DNA of 64,000 bases from Rhododendron vialii. Taxonomy: Eukaryota; Streptophyta; Magnoliopsida; Ericales; Ericaceae. Under the pieces are notes generated by a model. It was given only the letters and a program-made list of their open reading frames with translations. It ran no database searches and was not told the origin of the DNA. The first letter of the stretch is position 1, and each line of letters starts with the position of its first letter. The stretch lies in contig NC_080557.1 of assembly GCF_030253575.1 (NCBI RefSeq), positions 42,298,501 through 42,362,500 on the forward strand, written 5' to 3'. Positions 45,957 through 56,225 of the stretch are shown one piece after another. A program made the translations under genes and the position numbers.

Positions 45957-46637
45957 GTATATAGTAGTGTTTTTTTTTTCCTGCTTCCGAGAACCTTCAA
46001 AACCCTTCTTCTTTTTCCCCCTCAAAATTCATACTAAACCTAATTAACGATAATCCCCTTTTACGGCACACAAATTTCCAGACCTCTCTCTCTCGCTCCC
46101 TCTGCACTACACTCTCACTCTATCTATCTTCCTCTGAGGTACGCAAAAATACGGTTCACTTTCATTCCCTTCGTTATTGATTGTTCTCTGCCTTTAATTC
46201 ACGCTTGATTTCTAGGGTTTCTGAAATTGAACTTCTATAATACGATTGTTTGATTATAAGTTGATGTTATGTGTCATATAACAGCATGAGTGACTAGCAA
46301 ACATGTATGAGAAATTCTGGCTGCTTTTTCTTTGTTCCTCATCTCTTACTCCTAGCTATAAATTTGTGTTTTTTTTAAAATTAAATATGCATGATTCACT
46401 CTGAATCACTTGTTTTTAAGCAATACCCGTGATTCCCAAGATTCAGTCTTTTAGCTACTTCTATGAGGTACAAATTTTTGTTTACTTATACTCTTTTATT
46501 TGCCGACTACCCGTTTTTGTGCCCATAACTTGGTCTGTTTGTTAGGTTTCAAATCCAGAAATAAACCTAGAAATTCCATTACTTGCTGGAAATTTAATTA
46601 GGTGAGAGTTATTGATGGTAAGTTTTGATTTTGATAG
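45957..46637 (+). promoter_or_regulatory. Putative core promoter, leader exon and 5' UTR intron of the first GRAS gene
   Basis: A TATATAG lies at about 45958, a CT-rich leader at 46082-46110 ends at CCTCTGAG|GTACGC (donor 46139), and the acceptor TTTTGATAG is at 46637, 17 bp before the ATG. A long leader intron of about 0.5 kb is typical for GRAS LISCL genes. The TATA assignment is weak; the splice sites are better supported. Confidence 0.5.
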
Positions 46638-46654
46638 GGATTTTGGGATCGCCG

Positions 46655-48910
46655 ATGGTCATGGATCCACGTTTCACTGAATTCTCCGATTCTATAAATG
46701 GTTTCAAATTCGAGGATGATACTTCCAATCTGTTTGAAAATATTTCAAATACATTCAAGTTTGAAGACGACTCTGTAGATCTCAACTTCATGGGCCTTCC
46801 TTCACTCCCCCCTGATCCCAACCCCGGTTATGTCGCTCCTAACTCTAAAATAAGCTCAGATGGGGACTCTCCCGATGACAGTGATGTCTCTGAAGATGTT
46901 CTCAAGTACATAAACTCAATACTCATGGAAGAAAACATAGAGCAGAGACCCAGTATGTTCCATGATCCTTTGGCCCTACAGGCTACTGAGAAATCCTTAT
47001 ACAATGTCATCGGTGAGAGGTATCCCGCTTCCCCCATCCCACACTACCTCTATTCCAATCAAAATTTTGAAAGCCGAGATGAATATACATTCAGTAGTTC
47101 CATTGACCAGAGTAGTAGCAGCAATACTAGCGGTGGCAACTCCATTGATTCTCAATGGATATGCGATCCTGGAGAGAGTAAAACATCTGTCCAAAGTTAT
47201 CCTTTGGGGTACCCGTTTCAATCGGGGTTGGAGACCACTTCGCTTTTGTCATTTGGCTCTATGAAGAGTTTCGGTGACAATGCTAATGGACCATTTAACC
47301 CTTCTGTGGGTAGCAACCTGGTTTCAAGCATATATAGTGACACCCAGTCAATCTTGCAGTTCAATAGAGGGGTAGAGGAAGGTAGCAAGTTCCTTCATGG
47401 TAGTAATCAGTTATGTATTGATTTGGAGAACTATGAATCGCATCTGCAGCCAAAGGAAGGGGAAGGGGCTTCTGGGGTTGTAGTCAAGGTAGAGAAAGAT
47501 GTGATGGCAAGTCCACCTAATAGCTCAAGGGGTAGGAAGAATCATCACAGGGAGGACACTAGTTTAGAAGAGGAGAGGGATAACAAGCAGTTTGCAGTTT
47601 ATGTGGAAGAAGAGGCTGAGTTGTCTGAGATGTTTGATGAGGTTTTGCTTTTTAAAAATGTCAAAGGGGAGTCTAAATGGTGTGATGAAGAAGCGCAAAG
47701 TGAAGCAACCAAGAACTTGAAGCAGAATGGGAAGCCACGTGCTAAGAAGCAGGGAAATAACATGGAAGTGGTGGATTTGCCAACTCTTTTAATTAGCTGC
47801 GCGCAATCAGTTGCTGCTGATGATTGCAGGACTGCAAATGAACAGCTAAAGCGAATTAGGCAACACTCTACTCCGTTTGGGGATGGGTCTCAGAGGTTGG
47901 CCCACATATTTGCTAACGGTCTCGATGCGCGCTTAGCTGGCACTGGATCCCAGATTTATCAATCCCTGGTTTCCAAGAGAATTTCAGCAGCTGAAAAGTT
48001 GAAAGCTTACCAGGTGTATCTTAAAGCTTCTCCATTCAAGAAGGTGATGATACTCTTCACAGTCAAAACGATTGCGCATTTAGCTATGAAATCAACCAAG
48101 AAAAAGCTCCATATCATCGATTTCGGTATCCAGTATGGTTTCCAGTGGCCCATCCTTATCCAATTCCTCTCAAACCTACCTGGTGGGGTCCCTGAACTTC
48201 GAATAACCGGAATAGAGTTTCCACGGCCTGGCTTCCGTCCTGCAGAATTTGTTGAGGAGACGGGGCGACGCTTGGCAAAATATTGCGAGCGCTTTAATGT
48301 TCCATTTCAATACCATGGCATAGCAGCACAGAAATGGGAAACTATCAAAATTGGGGACCTCAATATAAGCAGTGATGAATTGGTTGCTGTGAATTGTCTC
48401 TTCCGGTTAGAGCACCTACTTGATGAGACAGTGGTGGTGGACAGTCCAAGGGATGCTGTTCTAAAGCTAATTAGAAAAATGAATCCTGATATTTTTGTGC
48501 ATTCTGTTGTTAACGGCTCCTACAGTTCACCCTTCTTTGTCACTAGGTTTCGCGAGGCACTCTTCCACTACTCTTCATTGTTTGATATGTTTGACACTAA
48601 CTTAGACCGTGAAGATGAGGGGAGGATGAATTTTGAGCAAGAGTTCTATGGGCGCGAGGTAATGAATATAATTGCGTGTGAGGGTTTGCAAAGGTTTGAG
48701 AGGCCTGAGACATACAAGCAGTGGCAGGTTCGCAATATGAGGGCTGGTTTCAGGATGCGTCCATTGGAGCAAGAGCTAATGAAGAAACTAAGGGGCATTG
48801 TGAAGGCAGGGTATCACAAAGATTTTGTGATCGATGAAAATGGCCAATGGATGTTGCTAGGATGGAAGGGTAGGATTGTCTGTGCTAGCTCCTGTTGGAT
48901 ACCCGCATAG
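46655..48910 (+). CDS. GRAS transcriptional regulator, LISCL (SCL14/SCL33-like) subfamily, 751 aa
   Basis: GRAS LISCL proteins are nuclear co-regulators; Arabidopsis SCL14 works with TGA factors in detoxification responses. Translation is taken from ATG 46655 (MVMDPRF), just after the leader acceptor. The N-terminus has the LISCL acidic motifs (FKFEDD twice near residues 18-45, SEDVLKYINSILMEE, ATEKSLYNVIGERYP). The GRAS domain spans about 372-751: leucine repeat I (LPTLLISCAQSVAADD), VHIID core as LHIIDFGIQYGFQWP at 485-499, leucine repeat II, PFYRE (NPDIFVHSVVNGSYSSPFFV, RFREALFHYSSLFDM) and SAW ending GWKGRIVCASSCWIPA. The coding region is intronless, full length and undamaged. A paralogue lies 3 kb downstream in the same direction. 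Confidence 0.95.
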   Translation: MVMDPRFTEFSDSINGFKFEDDTSNLFENISNTFKFEDDSVDLNFMGLPSLPPDPNPGYVAPNSKISSDGDSPDDSDVSEDVLKYINSILMEENIEQRPSMFHDPLALQATEKSLYNVIGERYPASPIPHYLYSNQNFESRDEYTFSSSIDQSSSSNTSGGNSIDSQWICDPGESKTSVQSYPLGYPFQSGLETTSLLSFGSMKSFGDNANGPFNPSVGSNLVSSIYSDTQSILQFNRGVEEGSKFLHGSNQLCIDLENYESHLQPKEGEGASGVVVKVEKDVMASPPNSSRGRKNHHREDTSLEEERDNKQFAVYVEEEAELSEMFDEVLLFKNVKGESKWCDEEAQSEATKNLKQNGKPRAKKQGNNMEVVDLPTLLISCAQSVAADDCRTANEQLKRIRQHSTPFGDGSQRLAHIFANGLDARLAGTGSQIYQSLVSKRISAAEKLKAYQVYLKASPFKKVMILFTVKTIAHLAMKSTKKKLHIIDFGIQYGFQWPILIQFLSNLPGGVPELRITGIEFPRPGFRPAEFVEETGRRLAKYCERFNVPFQYHGIAAQKWETIKIGDLNISSDELVAVNCLFRLEHLLDETVVVDSPRDAVLKLIRKMNPDIFVHSVVNGSYSSPFFVTRFREALFHYSSLFDMFDTNLDREDEGRMNFEQEFYGREVMNIIACEGLQRFERPETYKQWQVRNMRAGFRMRPLEQELMKKLRGIVKAGYHKDFVIDENGQWMLLGWKGRIVCASSCWIPA

Positions 48911-50460
48911 AACTCTGTAAGGCGTGAATTTTATTACTCTGGGGGGAGGGAGGGGCTAGGATGTTTTGGAATGCAGGCAAAGGTACCTATTCTTTCTCAA
49001 GTTTCGTTCACTCATCTCTCTCTTCTTACTTATTTCTCTCTACTCAGGCTTATGCAGTTATGTGATGAATATCTGTATGCACATAGCTGTGTATGTATAC
49101 TGAAATTGCATTTAGTCTAAATTCTGCACTCAGAGATACACACACGGATTAGATGCTTTTCTCAGGTGTTATAAGTTTGATCATCGTTGGTAATTAATTC
49201 ACCTTTTTCAAGGGCATCTGCAGATCTCTAGACATAGTCCTAGCTAAAATCAGCTTTGATGTTAGGATTAGGTGCTATTTATTTGCTTCTTTTACATGTA
49301 ATTCCCATAACCATAGCATATTTCAAATATGGAATATTTCCCCTAAGATTTTTTTCTTTGTTTGGTTCGGCTAGTCTCTTAGTCTCTTCTAAAAAGGAGG
49401 GTATGCCTTCCTAGAAGCAAATTTTTTTTTTTGGTGAACGGTACTTTCATTGAAAAACCCCAAACACGGATACAAAAAACTAATCCAAGAACCTGGAAGC
49501 ATGTTTGTTATGCTCTTTCAATAAATCTCTAATTTACCCAAAAAAAATTAATGCAATTTTCCTCAGGGACTGAAAAAAAGAAGCTGACATTTCTTCCTTC
49601 TTGTTTTCAGATTACCAGTAGTACCTGGGTTTTAACAGAAGCCGCTTGCGGGTTATGAGGGTGACATATCGTGCACCCTTGTCATGGTTGTAAAGAAGCA
49701 TCATCTTGACATGGTTTACAATTATGGAACTAAAGTTGCTCAGGCTGAGAAGAGATTTGTTACTTATAAAGGACTTAAGTTGTTGAAGCTGCTGTTGTTA
49801 TGCTATCTCGTGCTGTTTTCTTATCAGGATATTTGACAAGCGAATCACATTTTTTCTTTTCTTCACTTTTTCTCATTGGTGGCGGAGTTTAACTTTTTAG
49901 ACTACTTGTACTTCGTGCATGTGAGTTCCTCATGAGCTTGTAGTTGTATGTTTGTTTGGTCAGGGTACATATGGAAGTAGAACTTTGTTAAGTTGCTGCT
50001 TGAAATTCTTCATTTAGGTACGTATTGGAGTTCATTTTGTTGTGTACTAGTTTGTGTGTTTCGCATTTGAACTTCGTGTGTGCCACCCATTTGAATCAAT
50101 TGCTTCTTAACTTTGAATGGTAACTTAAAGCTGCGGTGAAGCGAAAGTTGCTGATACTGGAAGTAAAAAAATGGTAGAATAACAAAATTCTTGCTCCAGT
50201 GATAGCAGTTTTTGTGCACGATCTATTTCTGTCGTCCGTTATTTGTACATGGACTGGCTAACTGTTAGCAAAAACTGTTTCAATTGAATCCGTTTGCCTA
50301 TCAACCTATTAGTTAGCCAAAACTGTTTCAATTGAATCCTTTTGCCTATCAACCTATTATAATAGATCGCTTTGTTTAGGAGTTGAACTTGTAGATTCGC
50401 TTAGATATTGTCTCCAAGCTTGCAGTGTTTAAATAGACCTTCTTGATTTGCTGGAAACAT
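48911..50460 (+). other. 3' flank of GRAS gene 1; retroelement tail and short duplication
   Basis: No further gene. An acceptor-like TTGTTTTCAG at 49610 could start a 3' UTR exon. At 49418-49520 a T-run followed by GGTGAACGGTACTTTCATTG looks like a LINE/SINE tail on the minus strand. 50267-50314 and 50315-50360 are a 48-bp direct duplication (AAAACTGTTTCAATTGAATC). Confidence 0.4.
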
Positions 50461-50838
50461 TGTAACACCTCGTCACACATTGGAAGTCTACATGGATGAT
50501 CTTGGGCATATAACAAATCTTGTGGGCTGCTGCTAGTACCTTTGGCTTAAGCTTTTGGGTCATGTGTGACTTGTGGATCAAAATCAAGGTATTAGATCTG
50601 TGGTCTGTTTGGGGCGTTACACGTGGTATCAGAGCCATCTATGTACACAACCATGTGGGCTCATGCCAGAGAAAAGACCCGGGTAAAGCCGTGGTGACTC
50701 TAGTGCTCAACCTCGCGAGGACGCAAGGGAATAAAGGTGGGGAGATTATAATACCTTGTCTCATATTGGAAGTCTTAAGCGTATGGGCTATGTGGTGTGG
50801 CTTGTGGATCAAAATCAAGGTATGCTTGGGGTGTTACA
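50461..50838 (+). mobile_element. TRIM-like miniature LTR retrotransposon
   Basis: 5' LTR 50461-50621 (TGTAACACC ... GGGCGTTACA) is followed by the primer-binding site TGGTATCAGAGCC (50624-50636), complementary to the 3' end of initiator tRNA-Met. About 110 bp of interior, a purine tract AAAGGTGGGGAGA, and a shortened 3' LTR follow (50747-50838, ATACCTTGTCTCATATTGGA ... GGGGTGTTACA). The 3' LTR lacks an internal part of the 5' LTR. There is no coding capacity and no clear target duplication, so it is an old copy. Confidence 0.75.
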
Positions 50839-51803
50839 ACTATGACCTATTTGTTGGTAAGTTTTGCCATTCCATGGATTTCAAAAACCAGCTATTGGTC
50901 TGTGCCTTCTATTGTATAGTAGAACTGGGATTCCAGTAGTTGATTAATCTCGGCTTCGTAATTTGGATGCCATGTATTCATTATAACAGAGGTCCCATAA
51001 GGAGGATGCTGAAAAATACCCATCTGGAATTTGCTTCTTTCATTCGGTGTAAATGGGTATTCTGTTAGTAATCAGGTTCATATTCACGCTGTTTAGGGAT
51101 CGTATGGTAGCAACCATGTTAGAGACACACACAAACACTTATACACACACTCATACTTGGAAGGGTCCCGCGTACACGGCAGTGTTGGGCATGTAACTAG
51201 ACTTTTCGCGGATAGCAGATGTGATAAGAAGTGGAATCATCGATGCGTAAGACTTAAGGTTTAGTCCCTTTTCTAAGCTTTATTGGTAGATAAGGCTTGT
51301 ATTCAACACCATCCACTGGATTTCCTTTACCATGTACAAAACTTTACGTGGCAGCCAACTTATTTTGACTTTTCTCCTCTTGTTTGATTCTTTGAACCCT
51401 TCTGTCGTATGAATGAGAAATTTCATCAAGTGGGTCCAGCACCTTGACGGTGACTGTTGACTCTGACAAAGGCAAATGGAATTTGATAACCTTGAGCTAT
51501 ATTTCTCTAGTAAAAATGGAATTTGCTCTTTGGAACATCAACACTCAACAGGGTTACTCTTCTGAAAAGGGAAGCTTTAATGATTTCATTCTGTCGGTAA
51601 AGTTGAAATCATTAAGTGAGTGTGGGGTCAGGATTCCTGTAATCAAATTATGATTTCAACCATGGTGCGAAATCACTTAGGAGAAGGGAAGTCAGAGATC
51701 ACCCAGGCAACCACCGGCATCTATGATTGGAAATGACAGGTTTTAGTCGCTAAATAGCTGATGATCCATTTTAGTCCGATCCATTGACCATTCTTTGTTG
51801 CAG
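50839..51803. other. Intergenic stretch upstream of GRAS gene 2
   Basis: No conserved protein seen. It contains a short CA-rich stretch near 51125 (ACACACACAAACAC) and probable promoter and leader sequence of the next gene. Confidence 0.4.
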
Positions 51804-51937
51804 AGGAGCTATGCAGCCTAAATCTTCTTGGGTTTTATCTGAGGTATGTGTTTGACGGTTCTTCAAATTAATCTCTCTGTCAATCAAAATATTTGGTTAT
51901 GAGCTTAGGTTACTATTTGGGTATCAATTGCCTGCAG
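51804..51937 (+). promoter_or_regulatory. 5' UTR exon with a short uORF and a 94-bp leader intron
   Basis: Exon 51804-51843 follows TTTGTTGCAG and ends TCTGAG|GTATGT; the acceptor CCTGCAG is at 51937. The exon carries ATGCAGCC; after splicing it reads MQPKSSWVLSEFLSH and stops before the main ATG at 51955, so a 15-codon upstream ORF may damp translation of the GRAS protein. Confidence 0.5.
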
Positions 51938-51954
51938 TTTTTGAGTCATTGAAT

Positions 51955-53937
51955 ATGGATTTTTCGTCCAATTTCTCCACCCGAAAGACGCTCATGGATT
52001 CGTTTACGGGGTCATTTTCTGGTTCCACGATTGCATCTGATTGCTATCACGAGTCTGTTTCAGCCTATTCAGATCTTGATTTTGTCGATGGATTTAGATT
52101 CGAAGACAACTCTCTACTTTATGATGGCGTGGATCTCCGAGCAACTTCAAATAGTCAATACCCCATAATTTCCAACAGACTGGAGTCAGTGGACACAGAT
52201 TCTGCAGAAGAAAAAGACGTCTCTGATGCGGTTCTTAGGTACATAGATCAAGTACTAATGGAAGATCATTCGGACAATGAGGCCTTCACTATTCAGGACT
52301 CCACTCTTGATGCTGCTGAGAAATCCTTATATGAAATACTTCATAAAGACCCTTCTTGTTCCTCATCCTCACCCGATTCGACTTCGGAGACTCAAACCAG
52401 TTGGCAATTCGGTGATACAATAGAGGAAACTATAAATGCCCTACCATGTAGAAACTTGGAAACTTCTGTCTATGGGTGCAACGGATTAACCCCTTCAGTA
52501 CCCAAGGAAAAGGTGTTGACCATAAATCCCAACCCAGAAAAGGAGGAAGGGAAATTGCTAGATAGAACACCAAGGAGAAGAAAAAGTCTTCACCGAGAGG
52601 AGAGTGATTTAGAAGAAGGGAGAAACAAGAAGCATTATACGCTCTGTGCTGAAGAGGCAATTTTACATGAGATGTTTGATAGGGTAGTGTCCCTATACCG
52701 CGATGCCTTGCCAAATGGGGTCAGTGTGGAATTCCTTCAAAAGCGGGGAGTAAAAGGGTCTGATGACGAATTGGCATACTCTAGAAAAGGGATTAGCAAA
52801 AGGGAAGCAATCGATATGAGGAATCTCCTAATGCAATGCATGCAGTCTGTTGCAAGCAACGATCATGGGAGCGCAAGAACTTTACTGAAGCAGATAAGAT
52901 TGCGTTCTTCTCCTCTCGGCGATGGATCCCAGAGGTTGGCGCACTACTTTGCTAATGGCCTTGAGGCACGCTTAACCGGTTATGGGAATATGGAATACAA
53001 ATCCCTCGCATCCAAGATGTCTGACGCTGGTGCCCTAAAAGCTTATAAGTTGTACCTTTCGGCATTCCCTTTCATGGAGACCACATATTTTTTTGCAAAC
53101 CAAGTGATCTTGGAACTCGCCAACAAAGCGACCACTCTTCACATTATAAGTGGTATCACGTTTGGCTTTCAGTGGCCCTACCTCATTCAGCACCTCTCAG
53201 CAAGACCTGGTGGACCCCCCAAGCTTCGCATCACAGGAATCGAGTTCCCCAAAGAAGGTTTGCGGTTGGCTTCAAGGGTTAAGGAAACAGTAGCAAATTG
53301 TTGTGAGAAGTATAATGTTCCATTCGAGTACAATGGCATTGCACAAAAATGGGAAACAATTTGTATTGAGGATCTCAAGATTCAGAAAGATGAGGTGATT
53401 GTTGTCAATTGTTTGTACCTATCTATGTACATACTTGATGATTTGACTACGGATGTTAGTCCTCGGGATGCTTTTTTGAAGTTAATCAAGATGATTAGTC
53501 CCGATATTTTTATACATGCAACAGTTAATGGGAATTATAACTCCCCATTCTTCGTATCGCGGTTCCGCGAGGCTCTCTTCCACTTCTCCTCATTGTTTGA
53601 TATGGTTGAGGCTATTTTGACCCGGGAAGATCAGGATAGGATAGTATTTGAGAGGGACATATTGGGGAATGCTTTTCTCAATGTGATAGCATGTGAAGGA
53701 GTAGGGAGGATTGTGAGGCCGGAGACATACAAGCAGTGGCAGATTAGGACTGTGAGAGCTGGGTTCAGGCAGCTTCCTTTGAAGCAGGAGATCATTAAGG
53801 AAGTAAAGGCCAAGGTGAAATTATGTTACCACAAGGGCTTCTTCGTAAAAGAGGACAGCGGATGGATGTTAACCGGGTGGAAAGGGCGAGTCATCTTTGC
53901 TTTCTCCTGTTGGAAGCCTGCGTATGAGAGCGGATGA
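51955..53937 (+). CDS. GRAS regulator, LISCL subfamily, 660 aa, with altered VHIID core
   Basis: A paralogue of the upstream GRAS gene. ATG 51955 (MDFSSNF) follows a leader intron. The N-terminal acidic motifs are conserved (FVDGFRFEDN, SDAVLRYIDQVLMED, AAEKSLYEILHKDP), as is the NLS-like RTPRRRKSLHRE. The GRAS domain from about residue 290 has RNLLMQCMQSVASND, IAQKWETICIEDL, PDIFIHATVNGNYNSPFFVS, RFREALFHFSSLFDM, PETYKQWQIRTVRAGFRQLP, and SAW GWKGRVIFAFSCWKPA. The VHIID signature reads LHIISGITFGFQWP at 395-408, one residue shorter than its neighbour and without the Asp. The region just before it (SKMSDAGALKAYKLY) also lacks one residue. The frame is intact and the rest well kept, so it is probably expressed but functionally diverged. 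Confidence 0.93.
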   Translation: MDFSSNFSTRKTLMDSFTGSFSGSTIASDCYHESVSAYSDLDFVDGFRFEDNSLLYDGVDLRATSNSQYPIISNRLESVDTDSAEEKDVSDAVLRYIDQVLMEDHSDNEAFTIQDSTLDAAEKSLYEILHKDPSCSSSSPDSTSETQTSWQFGDTIEETINALPCRNLETSVYGCNGLTPSVPKEKVLTINPNPEKEEGKLLDRTPRRRKSLHREESDLEEGRNKKHYTLCAEEAILHEMFDRVVSLYRDALPNGVSVEFLQKRGVKGSDDELAYSRKGISKREAIDMRNLLMQCMQSVASNDHGSARTLLKQIRLRSSPLGDGSQRLAHYFANGLEARLTGYGNMEYKSLASKMSDAGALKAYKLYLSAFPFMETTYFFANQVILELANKATTLHIISGITFGFQWPYLIQHLSARPGGPPKLRITGIEFPKEGLRLASRVKETVANCCEKYNVPFEYNGIAQKWETICIEDLKIQKDEVIVVNCLYLSMYILDDLTTDVSPRDAFLKLIKMISPDIFIHATVNGNYNSPFFVSRFREALFHFSSLFDMVEAILTREDQDRIVFERDILGNAFLNVIACEGVGRIVRPETYKQWQIRTVRAGFRQLPLKQEIIKEVKAKVKLCYHKGFFVKEDSGWMLTGWKGRVIFAFSCWKPAYESG

Positions 53938-54734
53938 TAGACAGGAAGTTATTCACTTCCGTGTTTCTCCCCCCCCCCCCAACTTTTTCAGTACTTTTCG
54001 ATTCTACGTATATATTGTTTGCTAGTTTCAGGTTCTATATATTAGTATATTTTACAACCTGAGCAAAATTCTGCACTCCAAGCCAAGTTTTCACGCTTTG
54101 GTTGCTGGGAGAACTTCTACTGATATTTGGTGATGATGCTTGATCAGCTTGAGCATTTTCCCGAGTGTTTATTTGGATCTAGTGTTTCAGAAACTACTTC
54201 AGCTTGCTTCCTTCCTTTTAACTTATCCATTTCCTTTAGTTGCTTGAAATAGTAGTAGTACTTTTGAGTTTTCTTATACATGCTGTGTGGTCGTTTTCTC
54301 TGTAATACTACCGAAAAGACACAAGATTCAGACGAGTTGATTACAGTTTGAATCGCTTGGATATGTTTGGTTCGTGCGAATCACACGTGTGTGGGTCGGA
54401 ATGTTTTTGGGTCCAAATAAAATCATTCAGGAGACTGAATGGAGTAGATATATGCGGTGTGAATGAAGTTCGACAACAGCGGCTGGAAGCAAATCGGCGT
54501 GCATCTCTACTAGCAGAACTGTCGTTTAAATTAAGCCATTTCCGTTGTGTATTTATTTATCGTACCTCGTTCATATGTCTCGAAAGAATTAGTTGATGAT
54601 ATTGCAAGAGTCAAATACCCCAGATATATATTGTTTGGGTTGGTTCCAAGACATCTAAAAAAACACCTCAAATCTCAATCTTATAGTATCCGATCAAATT
54701 TTTATGATCCGAATCGTTCAATATGTGCAGAAAT
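53938..54734. other. 3' flank of GRAS gene 2
   Basis: A poly(C) run near 53970 and AT-rich sequence; no gene recognised. Confidence 0.4.
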
Positions 54735-55009
54735 GTGATTACTGTCGACACCAAGCTTCTTCAGCAACACTAAGATCATTGAAATTCAAGAGGCACAGTC
54801 TTCCATACTCGAGCAAAATAGGATCCCCAGGGAACTGAGCACATCTATACTGAACACTACTAAGCTCCTCCCTAGCAATCAACACCCTTTTTCTGAATAT
54901 CACTATAAAACTCCTCATTAAAATTCTTCAGACAAGGTTTTAATCTTCTCAGCCCTTCATAAAGGATAAACATAGGAGAACCTACTTTATCCACTTTGCC
55001 AGACCAGGA

Positions 55010-55500
55010 GGGACCGTTCGGCTAAATAAGCCACTTGGCTTATTTTTTTGTACTTGTTCAAATTTTTTTGAGAAATGATATTGGCACTCTAAAAATTAAT
55101 GCAGGCACTCCAAAAAATAAAAGAAAGTGGCTTTGGAGTTACACTGATTTTGGAGTGCCTGCATCAATTTTTTGAGTGCCAATATCATTTCCCTTTTTTT
55201 TCGCATTTGTTAGTTTTTTGTCAATTTTTTTGGGGATTATTGATTCTTCATGACAAGAGGAATCTAAAAAGTAAAAAATTACGATCGAAATTCATTTTTT
55301 TTAATAAAGACAAAAAAAATTGACTTATTGACTTATTTTTGTCTTTATTCAAAAAAATTAAGTTTCGATCGTAATTTTTTACTTTTTAGATTCCTTTCGT
55401 AATGACGAAGCAATAATCCTCAAAAAATTGACGAAAAACTAGCAAATGCGAAAAAAATTTGAATAAGGACCAAAAAATAAGCCACTAATCGAACGGCCCC
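55010..55500. mobile_element. Foldback MITE, family F1 (copy 3), with a small foldback nested inside
   Basis: The ends GGGACCGTTCG and CGAACGGCCCC are inverted. The arms carry GGCTTATTTTTTTG / CAAAAAATAAGCC and TACGATCGAAATTC / AAGTTTCGATCGTA. A 120-bp element at 55072-55191, bounded by GAAATGATATTGGCACTC and its exact inverse, is inserted in the left arm. Confidence 0.82.
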
Positions 55501-55824
55501 TTAAATAAGGAGAGGAGAAAATTTCTTATGATTCATCTAGAAATTAAAGAATTTAAAATGTGTTCTCCCTCCCTTGCAGCGAAATACTGACACTATAAGT
55601 GGGCAGTGATCAGATACACTAGGAGCAAGAGCTACTACTTGTGATTCAGTAAACTCAGTCTGCCACTGAGAATTAACAAGGGCTCTGTCCAACCCTACAA
55701 CTGCAGTCACCAGCACCAATTTGCTTATTTGACCAAGTAAACCACAGTCCTTTTGAATTTATAATTCCTCCATTTCAATGTCCTCTGTGCAGGTATTAAA
55801 CTCACCACTAGCAGTAGCATCAAA

Positions 55825-56225
55825 ATGACCAGAGGCGGGGGGCTGCTGTCTCCTCGGGGCAATAGCGCGCTGCTGTGCCCGAATTCTGGGTCCACTTCGG
55901 TCTCGCTTCGATGATCGGAACTGTTCATTTCGTAGAACTCGTCGAGTAGAACAACTATGCTAAGAATCAGTTTAATTGGATATCATTAAGTACCTGATTG
56001 GAACCTTTTTATCTTGAAAAGAATGGATCCAAAACACTGAATCAAATCCACTGTAACCCATGGACCGAGAGTTATATGGGTTCCGATCAGGCACTTAATA
56101 ATATCCAATTAAGCTTATTTTTTGCATAATTGTTTTATTCGACGAGCTCTACAAAGTGAACGGTTCTGATCATCGGAGCGAGACCGAAGTCGACTCAGAA
56201 TTCGAACACAGCAGCCCCCCGCCTC
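55825..56225. mobile_element. Mutator-like foldback MITE with 9-bp target duplication
   Basis: CAAAATGAC occurs at both borders, where the LINE codons for GHF are duplicated. The ends GAGGCGGGGGGCTGCTGT and ACAGCAGCCCCCCGCCTC are inverted, and the arms continue through ATGATCGGAACTGTTCATTT / AAGTGAACGGTTCTGATCAT and AATTGGATATCATTAAGTAC / GCACTTAATAATATCCAATT. The arms span nearly the whole element. The short centre near 56020 is unpaired. Confidence 0.85.

Noticed and set aside
51444-51653. 69-codon frame upstream of GRAS gene 2
   Set aside because: No conserved features; falls in promoter/leader territory.
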